Made by a program: the position numbers and the translations under genes. The notes beneath the pieces were generated by a model. It made no database searches and had not been told where the DNA came from. It saw nothing but the letters and a program-made list of their open reading frames with translations. DNA of 64,000 bases from Sipunculus nudus (Eukaryota; Annelida; Sipuncula; Golfingiida; Sipunculidae): the NCBI GenBank assembly GCA_026874595.1, contig CM049309.1, forward strand, positions 56,161,926-56,225,925, read 5' to 3'. This document shows, in pieces, positions 31,140-44,476 of the stretch (position 1 is its first letter; every line of letters starts with the position of its first letter).

Positions 31140-32640
31140 TTTTATTCTCATTCACATGTTATCACTTTGATTAAAATGTATATAAGCATACACATATATA
31201 CACACATGTTCTTCTTAATCTTTTTTAAGATTATTAAACAGAATTTTCTCCGTTTTAATACATGTTGTCTTTTATGTATTGTTCAGCTGTCACTGAATGG
31301 ATTTGCATAATCTTCCTGGGATGACATGCTTTAATGTTTTCTCCTATTTAGGAACAAATTGTAAAATTTCACACCAGGCATATAGTAATTCTCAGATCAC
31401 AGTGATGAACTTCTTTGTATTAGCTTTGTAAAATTTTGTATATATGAAAGAGATGGTAAAGCAAGTTCAATATAAGAACATCCAAGGTGCTCCAGCTGTT
31501 TATTCATAACAGCAAGCATGTTCATAAAATTTGTATCTCTGGTATTTATTATGTTTGTTACTATATATTACCTTTTGAAAGTAGTTGCGCAGTAGGGAAA
31601 GTAACATCTAGCTTTTACTGGCTTTGCATGAATTTTTACTTGTCCTAGAAAAATCAGTGAATTCACAGCCACAAACAAAAATGGTGTTCCACATGATTAC
31701 TTTGCATAAATAAATATGTTGAAATGATTATTTTAACATAATATTTCTTGTTAGCATTTTTGCGGACGAACTTACAGGTAATTTAAGATAGAGGTATTAC
31801 AATATAATTTCGTTTCTCCAAGAAAGAACATGGCTAACATAAGGTTAGATAAGACTCTGGCCTTTGTGTAAAGGTGTTTGTAAGTCCCCAGTTGGGCAAG
31901 TAGGAGGCCTTTTTTGGTTGCCCTACCATCATTTTCTGGAACTTTTACTTGCCCTGGGCAAGAGGTGTGTCATAAATCATCAGTTATTGGTAGTATGGTG
32001 GCTCGTGTTATGTAGTACAATATTTAAATATTTATGATCTTATGGAAAAAGGGTTTGTATCAGGTTCTTCATTATATGATATTTATGTACAAGACAAACT
32101 GTAAATAAAGTATTCATATTTAGTAACCAGTTTGTGATTATTTTATCCTAGATCAATATGGTAGTTCATAGTGCCCAATACTATGCATGGTCTCTCTATG
32201 TGAGAGGTAGTGGTATCTAAAACTTTTCATATAGAGTGATCATATTTATAGTGTAAAACTATAAAATTATTTGATTCTCATATACTTTCCTGATACCTTG
32301 TAGCAAATTAAAAAAAATAGTCACCTTGGCCAAGTTCTCTTAGGTCAACTCTTCATAATTGTAGAATTATTAAGACACCCATAACAGAAGTACTGAAGAT
32401 TTTTCTTTCAAATTTGACACACTAGTTGTTTCCGTCATGTCCTCAGATGAGTGGGATAACTGGTGACCTTGACCTTGATCTTCAATTTAGATTTAAAAGT
32501 CATATAAAAAAATATCGGACAGAGCTTATTCTTTTTTACTTTATTTCTTTTTTGGCTATCTGCAATGACTTTAATTTTATAGGGTTTAAAAAAGCTGAAT
32601 AAAACAACTTCTCCAAAACTGTCCTGCCAAATTGTTCATA
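31140..32640. other. intergenic AT-rich sequence, part repeat-derived
   Basis: No gene seen. From about 32430 the sequence has 'ggtgaccttgaccttgatc' and 'ggctatctgcaatgactt', shared with the dispersed repeat family also present at 62815-63540. Confidence 0.5.
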
Positions 32641-32645
32641 TTTAA

Positions 32646-33113
32646 AGGAGCCCAATCACCTACCTTTTGTAAAGGAATTAGTTATTTCTGGCTTCCTCTG
32701 TGCATATATTAATGATCGAAGGGTAATTTTGGTTGTGAAAAGTTCTTATAAGGCCTTCCCGGAATTGTGTGAACTTGTTTATCAAAAACATGTTTGTAAA
32801 CACGGCAATATTGACACACGGAAAAAAACATGTAACCTAAAGGGGTAGGTTGCATATATATGGAGTTACGAAGGTCACTTATTGCAAAACGCCATTTGCA
32901 AAGCTCTGGCTTATCTGACTAGCTTCCAGATACTCTTGTTAAATTTGTTTTTATTATTTTGGTGGACCCCCTCATATTATAAATACATTATATAAGCAAA
33001 AAAAAAAAAAAAACAGGCTGTGAGCGGTGATATCCCCGTTTTCTGGCCTATTTGTATGAAAGCTCCAAGGGATAACCTTTAGTTTATAGAGGTCAGATAG
33101 GTGATTGGGCCCC
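32646..33113. mobile_element. TTAA-flanked MITE (piggyBac-type)
   Basis: TTAA stands at both borders (32642-32645 and 33114-33117). The termini are inverted: aggagcccaatcacc on the left and ggtgattgggcccc on the right. The flanks rejoin to give 'aaattgttcatattt..aatagaaataatccgag', closely matching the uninterrupted paralogous repeat at 62920-62950, so the insertion site is verified inside the window. 468 bp, no coding capacity. The TTAA target suggests piggyBac mobilisation. Confidence 0.7.
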
Positions 33114-33239
33114 TTAATAGAAATAATCCGAGAAACAATCTCTTTCAAGTTTGTTCAAATGGTTCCAGTCCAGTGAATTTTGGTCGATGAATCATTTTTG
33201 AAATTAAGGTTTTTGTGGTGCCACCTGCCTCGACCTGAT

Positions 33240-34170
33240 CTGTACGTGCTAAATATTATAGCCTCTTTCAGCTTCTAAATTAAAAATCTTTTATGGTGAC
33301 AAGCCCAATTGTTTCATTTTCACCCAAAAAAAATCCTTGGGAAGGGTTCTCTCAATTGTATAAGAATATATCGGAATCGTTGATTTTTGGTAGTCACAGA
33401 AGTCTGAAAGTGGACTTGTGGCCAAGTAAACCTGTTAAAACTAAGGGCTACAAAAGTCTTCTTCTGCAAAACGTTTGTTTCAAATTCTGTAACAACTGCC
33501 TGTCTAACAACTGGCAACTGCCTTCCTCAGATGAGCTTGGTCAGCCAAGTGCACCGGACTCAAGAGAAGTTTGATGTATTGGCCTGAATGTTTGGCCTGT
33601 CCATGCATCTTGGATGGCTTTCACGTACACAAGTCTGGTGTCGCCACCTACAGTGATTTTTGCAAAGTGTATGTCCCAGCTTCTTATTTCCCCAGGAGGG
33701 ATTTGATATATCAGTCTGAAATTGTGCATATCTCTACATCTCGAATACCTTTGCCGTATACAAGGCTGGTGGCGCCACCTACAATAAGTTTTGCACGGTG
33801 TGTGTCCCTGCTTATTTCTCAAGAGGGATTTGTTAAATCGGCCTAAAATTGTGCATGTCCCTACACGGTGTGTGTCCCTGCTTATTTCTCAAGAGGGATT
33901 TGTTAAATCGGCCTAAAATTGTGCATGTCCCTACATCTAGGATAGTTTTGTTGTATACAATACTTGTGGTGCCACCTGGTTGTTTTTGGGTTTCATGCAT
34001 CTGTGCACATTGCTCAAGAGTAGTTTGAAATTTTTGCTCAAGAGTAGTTTGAAATTTTTGCCTGAAATGTTGCATGTCCATACATTTTCAATGGCTTTCT
34101 CATACAAGCCTGGTCGCGCCACCTACAATCATTTTTTGTGGTGTACACTCATGCCAGTATTTCAGGAGTG
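33240..34170. repeat. degenerate tandem repeats with GGTGGCGCCACC
   Basis: Repeated blocks containing 'gtgcatgtcc.taca', 'tttgttaaat.ggcctaaaattg' and the palindrome at 33768-33779, with degenerate forms near 33634, 33962 and 34105. It includes the perfect 70-bp duplication described separately. No gene. Confidence 0.7.
33794..33933. repeat. perfect 70-bp tandem duplication
   Basis: 33794-33863 and 33864-33933 are identical by eye, starting cacggtgtgtgtccctg. Identity contrasts with the diverged blocks around them, implying a recent duplication or an assembly artefact. Confidence 0.9.
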
Positions 34171-35140
34171 ACGTCTGTGTAATTGGTACTTGTACTCTCG
34201 TTCAAAATGTTAAGTACTTGCTTTGTACATGTGCATGTCGCATATGTACTTGGAAAGTGATCAATACTTTTCAAACAATGGTCAAGCCTTTATTAGTCCT
34301 GTAGGCCTTGTCTTGAATTGTACCCCGTAGTCACAGTGAGCTCGTAAGATTTGTTATACTGTCTGTTATCTCACACTCCTTGTGAAGTATATCCCCGCGC
34401 AGTTTGAGGACAGTTATCAGTGATTTCAAGTATTTACTAATAACTGTGCACTTGCATTAAATTTAGTGCTGGAGTAATGCTTATCTTTGTAATTACTGAA
34501 ATGACACAGGTTTTACACCCAGTGCTATAACCATATTAACCTCGGATTTCTTAATATATCCCTCAAGCTTACACCACTCCACCACCAAGGACTCCGGCCC
34601 GTTATTGATCTGGGTATGACAGCCGTGACAGGAGGCTTGTTTATGTCAGACAGACGGTGGCCTTCACTAGTCTGAATACAGGACTAAATGCCACCTAACA
34701 CACAGCAGAAGTCAGGGTGTTTGTGCCAGACCATTGACCGAATTTAACAGTACTAGCGGTTAGGCCTGCATCGGTGGAGGGGAGAAATTACTTTATTTCC
34801 TTTATGTCGAACATTGGTCTTTATGCAGGCAGGTTATAAACTTCGTATATCCCAAAGTGTTCCTGTAAAATACGTGGTAAAGTTTCTCATTTTCATGCAG
34901 TGCATACCTTTGTACTGGCGTGTGGATTGCAACCTTGAAGCCTTAGGGGAATGTTAATTTTAGTTCTGTAAAAAAATACATTCTTTGTTTTACGTCCAGA
35001 AACACATGAGCACTTTTATTGAAAGAATTAGTATTTTTAATGTATCAGTCACTTAAAAAAGGAAGTATTATATAGCTTCCTTTTATTTTCCATGTAAATT
35101 TCTGGTAGCCAGGAGGAAGAGTTTTCACAAATTTAAGCTC
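34171..35140. other. intergenic, no gene or clear repeat seen
   Basis: Mixed-composition sequence without a convincing exon. I recognise nothing in it. Confidence 0.5.
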
Positions 35141-35245
35141 GGCTGACTAAGTCTTCTGAGCTATCGCGAATTTGTAGGTTTGGCTCATTGTCCGTCGTCA
35201 TCGTGCTGTCAAGCCGTCTATTTTTCTGTCCGGTCGTCTGTCAAC
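35141..35245 (+). repeat. 5' end of Helentron-like element
   Basis: 'gctcggctgactaagtcttctgagc' is self-complementary around its centre, followed by 'ttgtccgtcgtcat' and 'gtccggtcgtctgtc'. It is the same start as at 59014 and 63550. The 3' end belonging to it was not identified. Confidence 0.6.
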
Positions 35246-35659
35246 ATGGTACAAATCGTAACTGTTGGAAACAGAAACGTCCAACTTAATATCCGGAGAT
35301 CCTGAGAAAATTAATCATCAGAAAACCTGGAACTGGGTCACTATAGCCAATATTCATCGAAAGACGGACATAAAGCAGGTGGCAGCACCTCGGGAGTCGA
35401 GACTCTTGTTAGTAAGAGTATATGCAAAAGACCAGATTACTCATGGAATGGGTTGACTGATATTGATGAAATTTGGAATGTTCATTGTTGACTTGTTGAA
35501 CTCAAATTGCTACACCGTCTAAATTTATCTCTGTTTGTCCATATTTACTTGAATTTTAAGGAATTATTAGTATGACAGATTGCAGCTGATGGTCGATCTT
35601 TTAAATAGTTCACAAATTTAAACCACTGCACTCGGAAAGCTCTAACGTCACGTCATTAC

Positions 35660-36400
35660 AGATCCTGATGGATCATCAAGAAGACATGAAATGAGGTAAT
35701 ACTGTATGTTATCCGTTTTGCAGGTAGAAACCCTCAGTTTGAGCACCTTAGTAGTGAAACCCTTGCCTGTAAGAAATGCTGATTATTATGAAATTTGATG
35801 TCGATATTGGTCTTGAAAACATTATCTAATTTACAAATGGGGTGGCGCCACCTTTAGTTTTTGTAGAGCATACAGAACATACAGATTCTGTAGAGATTTT
35901 GTTCTACCCTTAACGGTGTATATAATAGCAGACGAAGGAAGCTACAGCTTCATATCAACACAGGTCCTGATGGAATCCAGAAAGGCTAGAAATGAGGCCA
36001 GTGTAAAATATATTAATCGATTTATTATGCGGAAATATCTATTTGAGCACCTCAGATATGGAGACTTTTTTTTGTAACCACATACAAAAGGCCAGAAAGG
36101 TCATGGAGGATTATTATGAAATTGGCTGTCTATGTTGGTCTCGAAAACATCTTATGTACGAATTGGGTGGCGCCACATACATTTTCTGTAGAGCATTTAG
36201 ATTTTTTTTTAGATTTTGGTCTACCCTTAAAAAGGGCGTATATAATAACAGACAATGGAAGCTACAGCTTCATATCAACACAGGTCCTGATGGAATCTGG
36301 AAAGACTCGAAATGAGGCCAGTGTAAATTATTTTAATCGAGTTTGAGCACCACAGATATGAAGACTTGTATTGTAAAATATATATTACAGGACAGATAGG
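35660..36400. repeat. tandem array, ~310-bp unit
   Basis: Units marked by 'cctgatggaatc..gaaa', 'aaatgaggccagtgtaaa' and 'gagcacc..agatatg' begin near 35660, 35970 and 36283. Each full unit contains a 'gtggcgccac' site (35842 and 36167) and 'gaagctacagcttcatatc'. The 90- and 76-codon frames here are repeat translations. Confidence 0.8.
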
Positions 36401-38480
36401 TCTTGACGCATGGGCCACTCGTTCATTCCGTTATACATGGTGTTTTGCAGACCCTGTTGAATGTATAGGTAATTGAAATTACCTCTGCTAGATGAAACTA
36501 ATGTGAATTCAGTAATCTCCTAATCGTATGCAAAGGTCCAAGGCGAAATATACCATTAAAAATTTATTTATGGTTGAATATTGCTGGCCTGAATAATGCC
36601 TGTTGATTACCCGAAGACGTTAGACACTGTGCTACATGTATTGTTAAACGACAAAAAGAATCTATTGAGTCTCTCATGGAAATGTCAAGTTCATCAAAGA
36701 AATTTAGGACCCAGATTTAGGACCCCAAGGCAGGACAGGCATTGACTAGGAGAACTTTTGTGATCAGGTGTGAGATCTTCCAAGATGGGTCCTTGTTATC
36801 CTTGCTCTTACTCTGACGGTAGGACCACTCCAACATGCCGGACAGAGCAGCTATGTATATAAAATTCTTCCCACAGTGGACGACAATCACCATCTTGATT
36901 TGCTGTCTTAGTTCAGAACTTGATCGACGACAACAAGGTTCCTTTTTACATGAGTCAGAAATTGGAGAAGGGACGACCTATTCGTTAAAGAGCTAACCAG
37001 AGAGGGCAATACTCGTATCTAGTAGTTACTACACATGGTATGGAGGGAGCAGAACTGGGAGAGAGAGAAAGAAACTTTTAACAGTTCCTGCATGCACCTT
37101 ACTTTGAAACCCGTCCTATTCCAACAGTCATCCTCCTCAGCATAAATAAAAAGAACTTGGGACGACAACGTGATATACACTCGAGTCCCGAGGAAGTAGG
37201 TATAAAATCATGCTGACGAGGTTTTAGAAGTTGTACTTTGCCGGAGAGACAAATTTCCGCTTGGTTTTGTTACGGGAAGCATACACATGAAATGACTGTC
37301 CGACACAATTATTATTCGAGACGTGCGGTGTTATATCCGGAACATAAATTGTGGCTGTAATTGTTCTTTGAGTTGCAAACTAAATTTCAAAAGGATTTCA
37401 GATTAGGCATATAACCAAAGAGAGTAATATGATATCATACTTCACTATTTGATATAACTGCTTGGACATAAAATTTCAGGAATCCATGAAACCGTTCATC
37501 AAATAAAAATTATGTAAAAGTGAGTTACAGATGGCGACAATAGTATTTTTCAATAAAAGAACTATAATCAATCCATGGGCATGGCTGAAGAAACAGATCA
37601 GCGCCAATGGGCAACAAGAACAAAATTGCCCTAGTGCTATATGGGCTTACCAATGATATGACAATATAGTCTGCCGTCCGTGAGTAAATAAATAGAAAAT
37701 TGATTGTGAAGTCAAGTCTTGTACAACGAATGATAGCTTGTTTAAGGTCTTCATGATATTTGATTTTTAGTAAAAAATCTATTAAAAATTACCGATATAA
37801 GGTCAATTAAGGTCACCCTTGGAGAAGGCTACACACTCCTCAGAAATATCATCTTTTGTGTGAATTTTACTGAAAATTGTTCAGCATAAGCTCAAACACA
37901 CTCTCTTAGTCATGTTCATGGCCGTACTTTGTATATACTTTTGACTCGCTTCTAAGTACATGCAAAATATGAAAGAAATCCGTCTGCTATCCTGAACCCA
38001 TTAATTTGAATACCAATGGTCCAGGAGGTAAATTGATCAAAAAGGGGAAAAGATCGTAGATGGAATCTTTGGTCATTCCAAACTGCAGAAAAATCCCTCG
38101 ACCATTCTACAGAAAACAATGTAAAATGGATATGTAAAGATGCACAGATTCAAGGTCAAGGTTACTCGTATGTGAAAGACATTCATGATCCTTTATAATT
38201 GTATCTCCAAACAAGGTCGGCGGATACTATGGATCTAGCTTGATCCCATCGCCGCCCTTGTAGAGAAATCTTGTGACAGGTTATCTCAATAAATATTACA
38301 TAGATAAGGGTGAGAGGACTAAGTCTGTGTAAAATGGGGTCATGACCTTAACTAAAAAGGTGACTTTGAGGTTACAATTGAATAGTTTTATTTTTGTGAA
38401 AATCACACAATATCTCAAGAAACAGATTAATAAAAAATGAGGTTGACCTGAATTCATGGTTCTGTCATAGCGTTTGTCTT
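36401..38480. other. intergenic, nothing recognised
   Basis: No exon with paired splice signals and coding character was found. It is partly repeat-like, with 'aggtcaaggttac' near 38150. Confidence 0.5.
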
Positions 38481-38484
38481 GTAG

Positions 38485-39095
38485 GGAGAACAGTGGCGCC
38501 ACCTATTATCATTTTCTTGTGTGAGCATTTTAAGCCTTCAAGGTCAAATCTGCGAAGATATTGGATTTTTATAAAGCTAATACCTTATGAAGTACTACAT
38601 ATTTTTTCCTCAAATTTTACAAATAAATAGTTTCCATTAATATCCCGGAAATGTTCTAAAACTGATGACCTTGACCTTGGTTTTCAAGGTAAAAAAGCCG
38701 AAATATAGGAAATTTGTGGCCCCCACAACTTTTTGGTACTGCATCTTTTTTATTTTCGAATTTTCCAAACAAATTGTTTACACCAAGATATCGAATCTGT
38801 TTTTGTAAACTGGTGACGTTGACTCCAGCCATTTAGGCCAAATCTGCGAATTGTAGGATTAAATTGAGCCTCAAACTTTTTAAGTACCGCTTCTTCCTGC
38901 TCACATTTTATACACAAAAAATGTTTCCAAATTTTCTCGCATTTGTTTGAAAATTAATGAGCTTGACCGTGGTCATTAAGGTCAAATATGCGAAAATATA
39001 AGATTTTTATTTATCCAATAACTTTTGTATTGACTGACCATTTTTACTTCAAGTTTGATACACGAAAAACACTCCTTAAATTGTATAGTTAAAAG
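38485..39095. repeat. tandem array, ~150-bp unit x4
   Basis: Four diverged copies start near 38535, 38685, 38825 and 38965, each with 'aaggtcaaat.tgcgaa', 'acttttt.agtactgc' and 'aattttacaaa..aa'. The array is preceded by gtggcgccacct at 38493-38504. Confidence 0.75.
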
Positions 39096-40084
39096 ATATA
39101 AATAGCAGCTATAATATACTCTATCAAACTTTATTTTAAAGATTTCGAAATGTAGGTTGCGCGACGCAGGCAAATGGGTAGCAGTCTTGCATCAAGGTAA
39201 ACACGTAACATTTTGTGGAAACCTTCCCCGCCTTTGCTAAAACAGCTGAAGAAAATTGGTTGATGGACAACACATGGTCAAGGGTCAGTTGTCCTCCAAA
39301 AAAAATATTCATGTAGCACCATTTCAAATGTGACCTTATAAAGTAAACGGCTGCAGAGACGGACGCTGGAAATGGCTCAAAACATTGCATTTTCAAATTC
39401 CGCTTTGGCGGATATAATAAAATCTACAGCACACATCATAACTTAAACACAGTGACAGCAGAAGGCCAGACTCGACAGAGAGTCATGAGCATCAACCGGT
39501 GTTCACTACCAAAGACCGTCACTATTGTGCCGATGGGAACGGAGCATGCATGAATACATGTACACGCTGATAGAAAGTGCGAGGAACCTATCACTCACAT
39601 CTGTTCCTCACAGGAAAGAGTGAAAATATTAATTATGTTTTAACAGGAACCTTTCCAAACATATACAGGCTAATCACTTCACCAAGATCGATTTTTTTTT
39701 TCATTTTTGGTTGAACATAACTCCAATTTTCTCTTTACCTCTTTGAGGAGTAGTATATAAGCTTTAAAATAATGAGTATGAAATTAAAAAGAGAGGACCA
39801 GTGGGGGAAGCGCTTTTATATTTCTTGAAACATTTATCATGTTTTACATTTTAATTTAATAAAAGAAATAAGTGTTTAAAAGTTGACCTTAATACCTCTT
39901 ATATTTGTGGGGAACATGTATTGGAAGATATCAGGATTTTTTAAAATATATTTTGCTGTGAATCTTGAATTAATAAAATAATGCTCCTCAGGCATATGAC
40001 ATTCTCGTTACGAAAATATTGGGTGAGAATCAGGGAAATCGACACGTATTACATGTATCGGTTGCTAAGGAAATTGGTAAATCC

Positions 40085-40085
<1 letters not shown>
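39096..40085. other. intergenic, nothing recognised
   Basis: No gene or clear element. The minus-strand frame at 39136-39396 has no domain. Confidence 0.5.

Positions 40086-40090
<5 letters not shown>

Positions 40091-40136
<46 letters not shown>
40091..40136. repeat. (TA)n microsatellite
   Basis: About 46 bp of alternating TA. Confidence 0.95.
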
Positions 40137-40143
<7 letters not shown>

Positions 40144-41657
40144 ATGTCTTCAGACATTTCCTACAGAATATAGCTGTATGGATCGCTATACTGATCTGAT
40201 GTGGTTTTATGTTTATAGGGAGCCGTGTAAATTTCTTACGAATGTTTTCTGAGAAAGGGTCTTTTACTTTCAGCAAATATTTTGCTCTTAAAGGAACATA
40301 GTCAGTTATCACAATAGGTTATATCTTCCACGCTCAGTACATGTACATCTTTTTCACCTAGCTGTTTTTACATTTGTTTTGTTCTGTGTATTGATATAGA
40401 CAATACCCGTGTGTTGTTTGTTTACCATAACAGGATCGCATGCATGACTGCAGGTACAATATTGCGCATGAGCAAAATATTGTAATGGAAGAAGAAGATG
40501 TTCTTGACGCAAATCAATCAATTATTCACAAATTAATTAGATTTATTTGATTTACTGTTGGTCGCCATCTTGATTAAAGACAGCTGCGCAGGACACTGTT
40601 GGTTTCTTACGCGCTACTGAACGCGCCCAATGCAAGTTTATTAGTACTGTGGAGGAAAGGGTTTCAGAGTTATCATAGTGCAGGAGAAAACACAATTTCA
40701 TGCACACCTAATATGCCTGGTAAAAGAGTAAATATTCATATAATAGATCCTGTCCTTAATGTTGGATTATATTGAATTTTTTTTCGTGCATTCTAATCAT
40801 TGAAACTTTATCAATATGGCGCCACCTAAATTTCTTCATTTCTTTACATTTTAGGAATGAAAGATAGGTCAACTGTTTATACATCGCTGTCATCGCGGTA
40901 GGAGAAAGCTATTCAAGATGTCTGGTCATGCGCCGACAGTCTGGTGAAGAAAATATCAAACATCAGGCCATACATGAAACCTGTCCCGGGGTATTTACGA
41001 TTTTCATCCAAAATAGACCCAAGGGTGGACGAAGAACTTTGTAGGTGACACTATTGCTGTTGTGTACTAAATAAAGCTATCCAAAATGTTTGGAAATGTT
41101 ATATTTAAGGCCAATACATCAAACCATATATGCGCATGAATGGATGTTACGCGAAACATGCAGCAGCAAGAGCATTGCAACATAATAGTATAGGTATAAA
41201 AGTAGTTTTAGATGTAGTATAAAAGTTTCAAAGTAATAAAAGTGTGTTTTTTATAACAAGGCCTACAGGCCTAATGCGAACCAGTGCGAAGTTTGGGAGT
41301 ATGAATGTTTATTTTTAAAATTTAGTACTGATACTCTCATGTCCTGCATATCTACCTTAGTCATTATGATTTCAGGCAAATGGACGTTTCGGACCTGCAC
41401 GTTTCGGACTAGGACATTTTAAAGCTAGAATGTATCAGTCAGGATATTTCCGATATGTTCTTTTTGCCAGGGAGGGATATTGGGACAGATGAATGGACAA
41501 TATGGCAGCATGGTTTCGGAGAAGAACATTTTAAAATGTTCTTACAGACTGAAACTTGACCTGTTGGCAAGTCTGAAATGGTTGACAGTATGCCAAAGTT
41601 ATTTAGAGATACAGAGCGTAACTTTACCTTTTGTAAAATCTGACACAGTTGGCTGGT

Positions 41658-41704
41658 TCTAGACGTCTAGACGGTGTGCTAAACACATCGTCTAGACATC
41701 TAGA
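41658..41704. repeat. near-perfect ~21-bp inverted repeat, 4-nt loop
   Basis: Left arm tctagacgtctagacggtgt and right arm acatcgtctagacatctaga pair with a few mismatches around ctaa. The arms contain repeated gtctaga units. The function is unknown; it could be a hairpin remnant of a mobile element or a foldback RNA. Confidence 0.75.
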
Positions 41705-42025
41705 CTGTATCTGGACACCAGGCAGAGCCAGGTCAGTTGCCATGGTGATGTCTGGACTGCACCTGAGTGCACTGATTGACCTCTTGACCTGACATGCTGA
41801 AACTTGCCATGCTGCCAAATCTGTTTTCAAACACTGAAAGCCTTTTTTCAATTGGCTACACTGCTTTTTTAAAGCTGCATTAACCAAATCTATTCTTATA
41901 ATACTGACAGAACAATACCACAGAACAATATTTGTAAAGTTTAAACCAATCGGTTTAACAGTTTCTTAAAAAACACAGTGCAAAGCTAGAAGAGTCTAAA
42001 CCTACATTTTTGCTTGTAAAAAACA

Positions 42026-42829
42026 GATCAATGTAGGTGGCGCCATCAACACCTCAATTTCAGATATGACTCATGTGACAAACATTGGCATAAAATTTGG
42101 TGATGACAGCTCCAGCTGTTTCTGAGATTTTAAGTTTAGTATGCTTTTTTGCACAGATGATCAAGTAAAACCTCCTGTAACTCGGCCAAAAGTCACCGAA
42201 CTGGAGCCATTCAAATAAATTTGCGAGAGATTCTAAGTATCATTTCTGTAAAATATTGGACAATTTGGCTGGAAAGTTTCGGAGAAGAAGATTTTTATAT
42301 CTTTTTAAACTTTTCCTGTATAAAATCTAAGAAAATCGCTGAATCAAAACCATTTGAACAAATTTTAATTATCAACATTTATAGATCATTCATGTGTGAG
42401 ATTAAAGAATTTGACCCAGTCGTTTGAGAAGAATATCTTTGTAGCCATTGAGCAGAAATGGGCTGCTATAACATTTGACAATATTCAGCTTCCAATAACT
42501 CGGCCAAAAGTCATTGAACAGAGACCATTTGAACATACTTAAGAAAGCACTACCCTAGGAGCATTTTTGTGCAATATTAAACAATTTGGCTTTACGCTTT
42601 TAGAGAAGAAGTTTTCTGTAGCCCTCTGTATGCTTTGGGCATGACCCCCGTACAAACAGACCAATGCAGGTGGCGCCAGCAATACCTCAATTTCAGATAT
42701 GACTCAAGTGACCAACATTAACATAAAATTTGATGATGAAAGCTCCAGCCGTTTCTGAAATTGTACTTTTAGCATGCAAATGACTAAGTTCAACTTCCTG
42801 TAACTCGGTCAAAAATCACCGAACTGGAA
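42026..42829. repeat. pair of dispersed repeats with GGTGGCGCC
   Basis: 42026-42211 and 42658-42829 share 'caatg.aggtggcgcca', 'acctcaatttcagatatgactca', 'gctccagc.gtttctga' and 'cctgtaactcgg.caaaa'. Reverse-complement relatives occur at 58205-58325 and 63060-63150. Between them is a further, more diverged copy (about 42430-42550). Confidence 0.8.
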
Positions 42830-42850
42830 ATAATCCGAACATATATATAT

Positions 42851-43255
42851 ATTGGTGGTAGGAATGGGTTTTAAAATCATAATCGAAGATTGTAAAATAT
42901 AAACGACTGATGATCGATTATAATCGATTATTTCATGTACTTTCTAAATTAATTGAAAACTGCTGTAAAACTAGTACCTAAAATATTGACCCCAGTATAT
43001 AGTGTGACATATTATTCGGCATTCATAATAAAAATATTCATCGGTCCGTCGGCGTCCAAGGTTGACTTGCCGTCAAACGATTGTTGGCTGCGTAAGGTTC
43101 CGTTTTGATGCTGCTCGTTACACTTTGTGTTCGTATATCTCTCTCTGCTTGCCCATACAGAATCGTTTTCAATCGACTGTGCAAGATACAATCGATTTAA
43201 CTGATTTTGGAAGGAAACGACCATTCACCGATTTAATCGATTAATCAACACACCA

Positions 43256-43258
<3 letters not shown>
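42851..43258. mobile_element. MITE inserted in a TA microsatellite
   Basis: Left end attggtggtagg and right end acaccactaat are imperfect inverted repeats, with AT-dinucleotide tracts on both sides. The interior repeats 'atcgattataatcgatta', like the subterminal part of the hAT-like element at 46808, so it is probably a small relative. Confidence 0.5.

Positions 43259-43327
<69 letters not shown>
43259..43327. repeat. (TA)n microsatellite
   Basis: About 69 bp of alternating AT. Confidence 0.95.
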
Positions 43328-43329
<2 letters not shown>

Positions 43330-43482
43330 AAGTAGAAGGTAGTGTTATCCTCCGATGTAAAGTGTTCTATGGCCTACAGACTAGGCCAGAGCGGTATAAC
43401 TCTAACCACATTCACCTGATGATCGGGTCGCATCCCGTGAAACAGACTGTTGTGAATTAACAGTGTTGTTTTTTCTTCAGAG

Positions 43483-43483
<1 letters not shown>

Positions 43484-43548
<65 letters not shown>
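43484..43548. repeat. (TA)n microsatellite
   Basis: About 65 bp of alternating AT. Confidence 0.95.
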
Positions 43549-44220
43549 CTCGCAAATAATGGTAGTACATGTAGGGCCTGGGGAGCATGGTCAAGGTTAG
43601 AAGATAAATATCAGGTGAAAGTCTGTGGCCTAGGACTAATATTGCTCAAATTCAAGTTATTGAAAATCAGGCATATTTGAAAACTAACACAGTCAGGGAC
43701 AGGAACGGCGATAATGGAGAATCCGCAACGGAGTGTACGGCCTTGGATAGAAGATCAAGGTAAAATATAAATAACAGGTGCAAGTCTGTGACCGCGGATT
43801 AAAACAGTGCCAAATTTCAGTATTAATAAAGAAAGAGCAGATTTTTCGATGGATGTAAAATTACATGTTATTTCTGAACATTGCGTTTCAAGGTAAAACA
43901 GTAGCCTATAGAACTACATATCACCAGTGAAAGGTAGAATGTCTTGCTTTATTATTGTTTATGGACTAGTTTTTTATACATGTTAAATTATTGTTTGGGC
44001 TCTTTTAAAATAAAATACAGTGTACTATAAATATAAAAATAACAGTTAATAATTATTACATAATTAGCTTAAAATGCTTATATAACTGTCTTATTCTCTT
44101 ATATTTCATTCTTATATATAGTCGACCGAGAAATGAAAATTTACACCAATAGAATGAAGCTGTTATATTTTTCACAATGTAGGATTTTATACAATAAATT
44201 ACCCTCGTAGACAAATTAGG

Positions 44221-44248
44221 CTGAGCGCCGTGACCCATGGGTCTCTTG
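44221..44248 (+). repeat. 3' terminus of Helentron-like family
   Basis: 'ctgagcgccgtgacccatgg' then gtctCTTG: the conserved palindrome gacccatgggtc followed by the CTTG end. It lies about 330 bp upstream of the candidate first exon of gene 2. Confidence 0.6.
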
Positions 44249-44476
44249 TTGAACTGGTTCGAATAAAGGCCCATTAAGAATGAACAATAGTACATATCTG
44301 TTTAAAAATAATTTCGTCGCGTATTGGAAAAATGAGGGGTTTCAAACGACCACACTGAATGCGATATCATTCGCAGATGGACCACGCATAAATGTCTTAA
44401 CAGATGGAAAAACAGCAAGAGTATCTTCAGTTGAGATCTGATAAGAAAAATACAACCTTCGGCAATGGAACCTCTG

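Noticed and set aside
40019-40312. frames with IYIYIY repeats on both strands
   Set aside because: Translations of the TA microsatellite.
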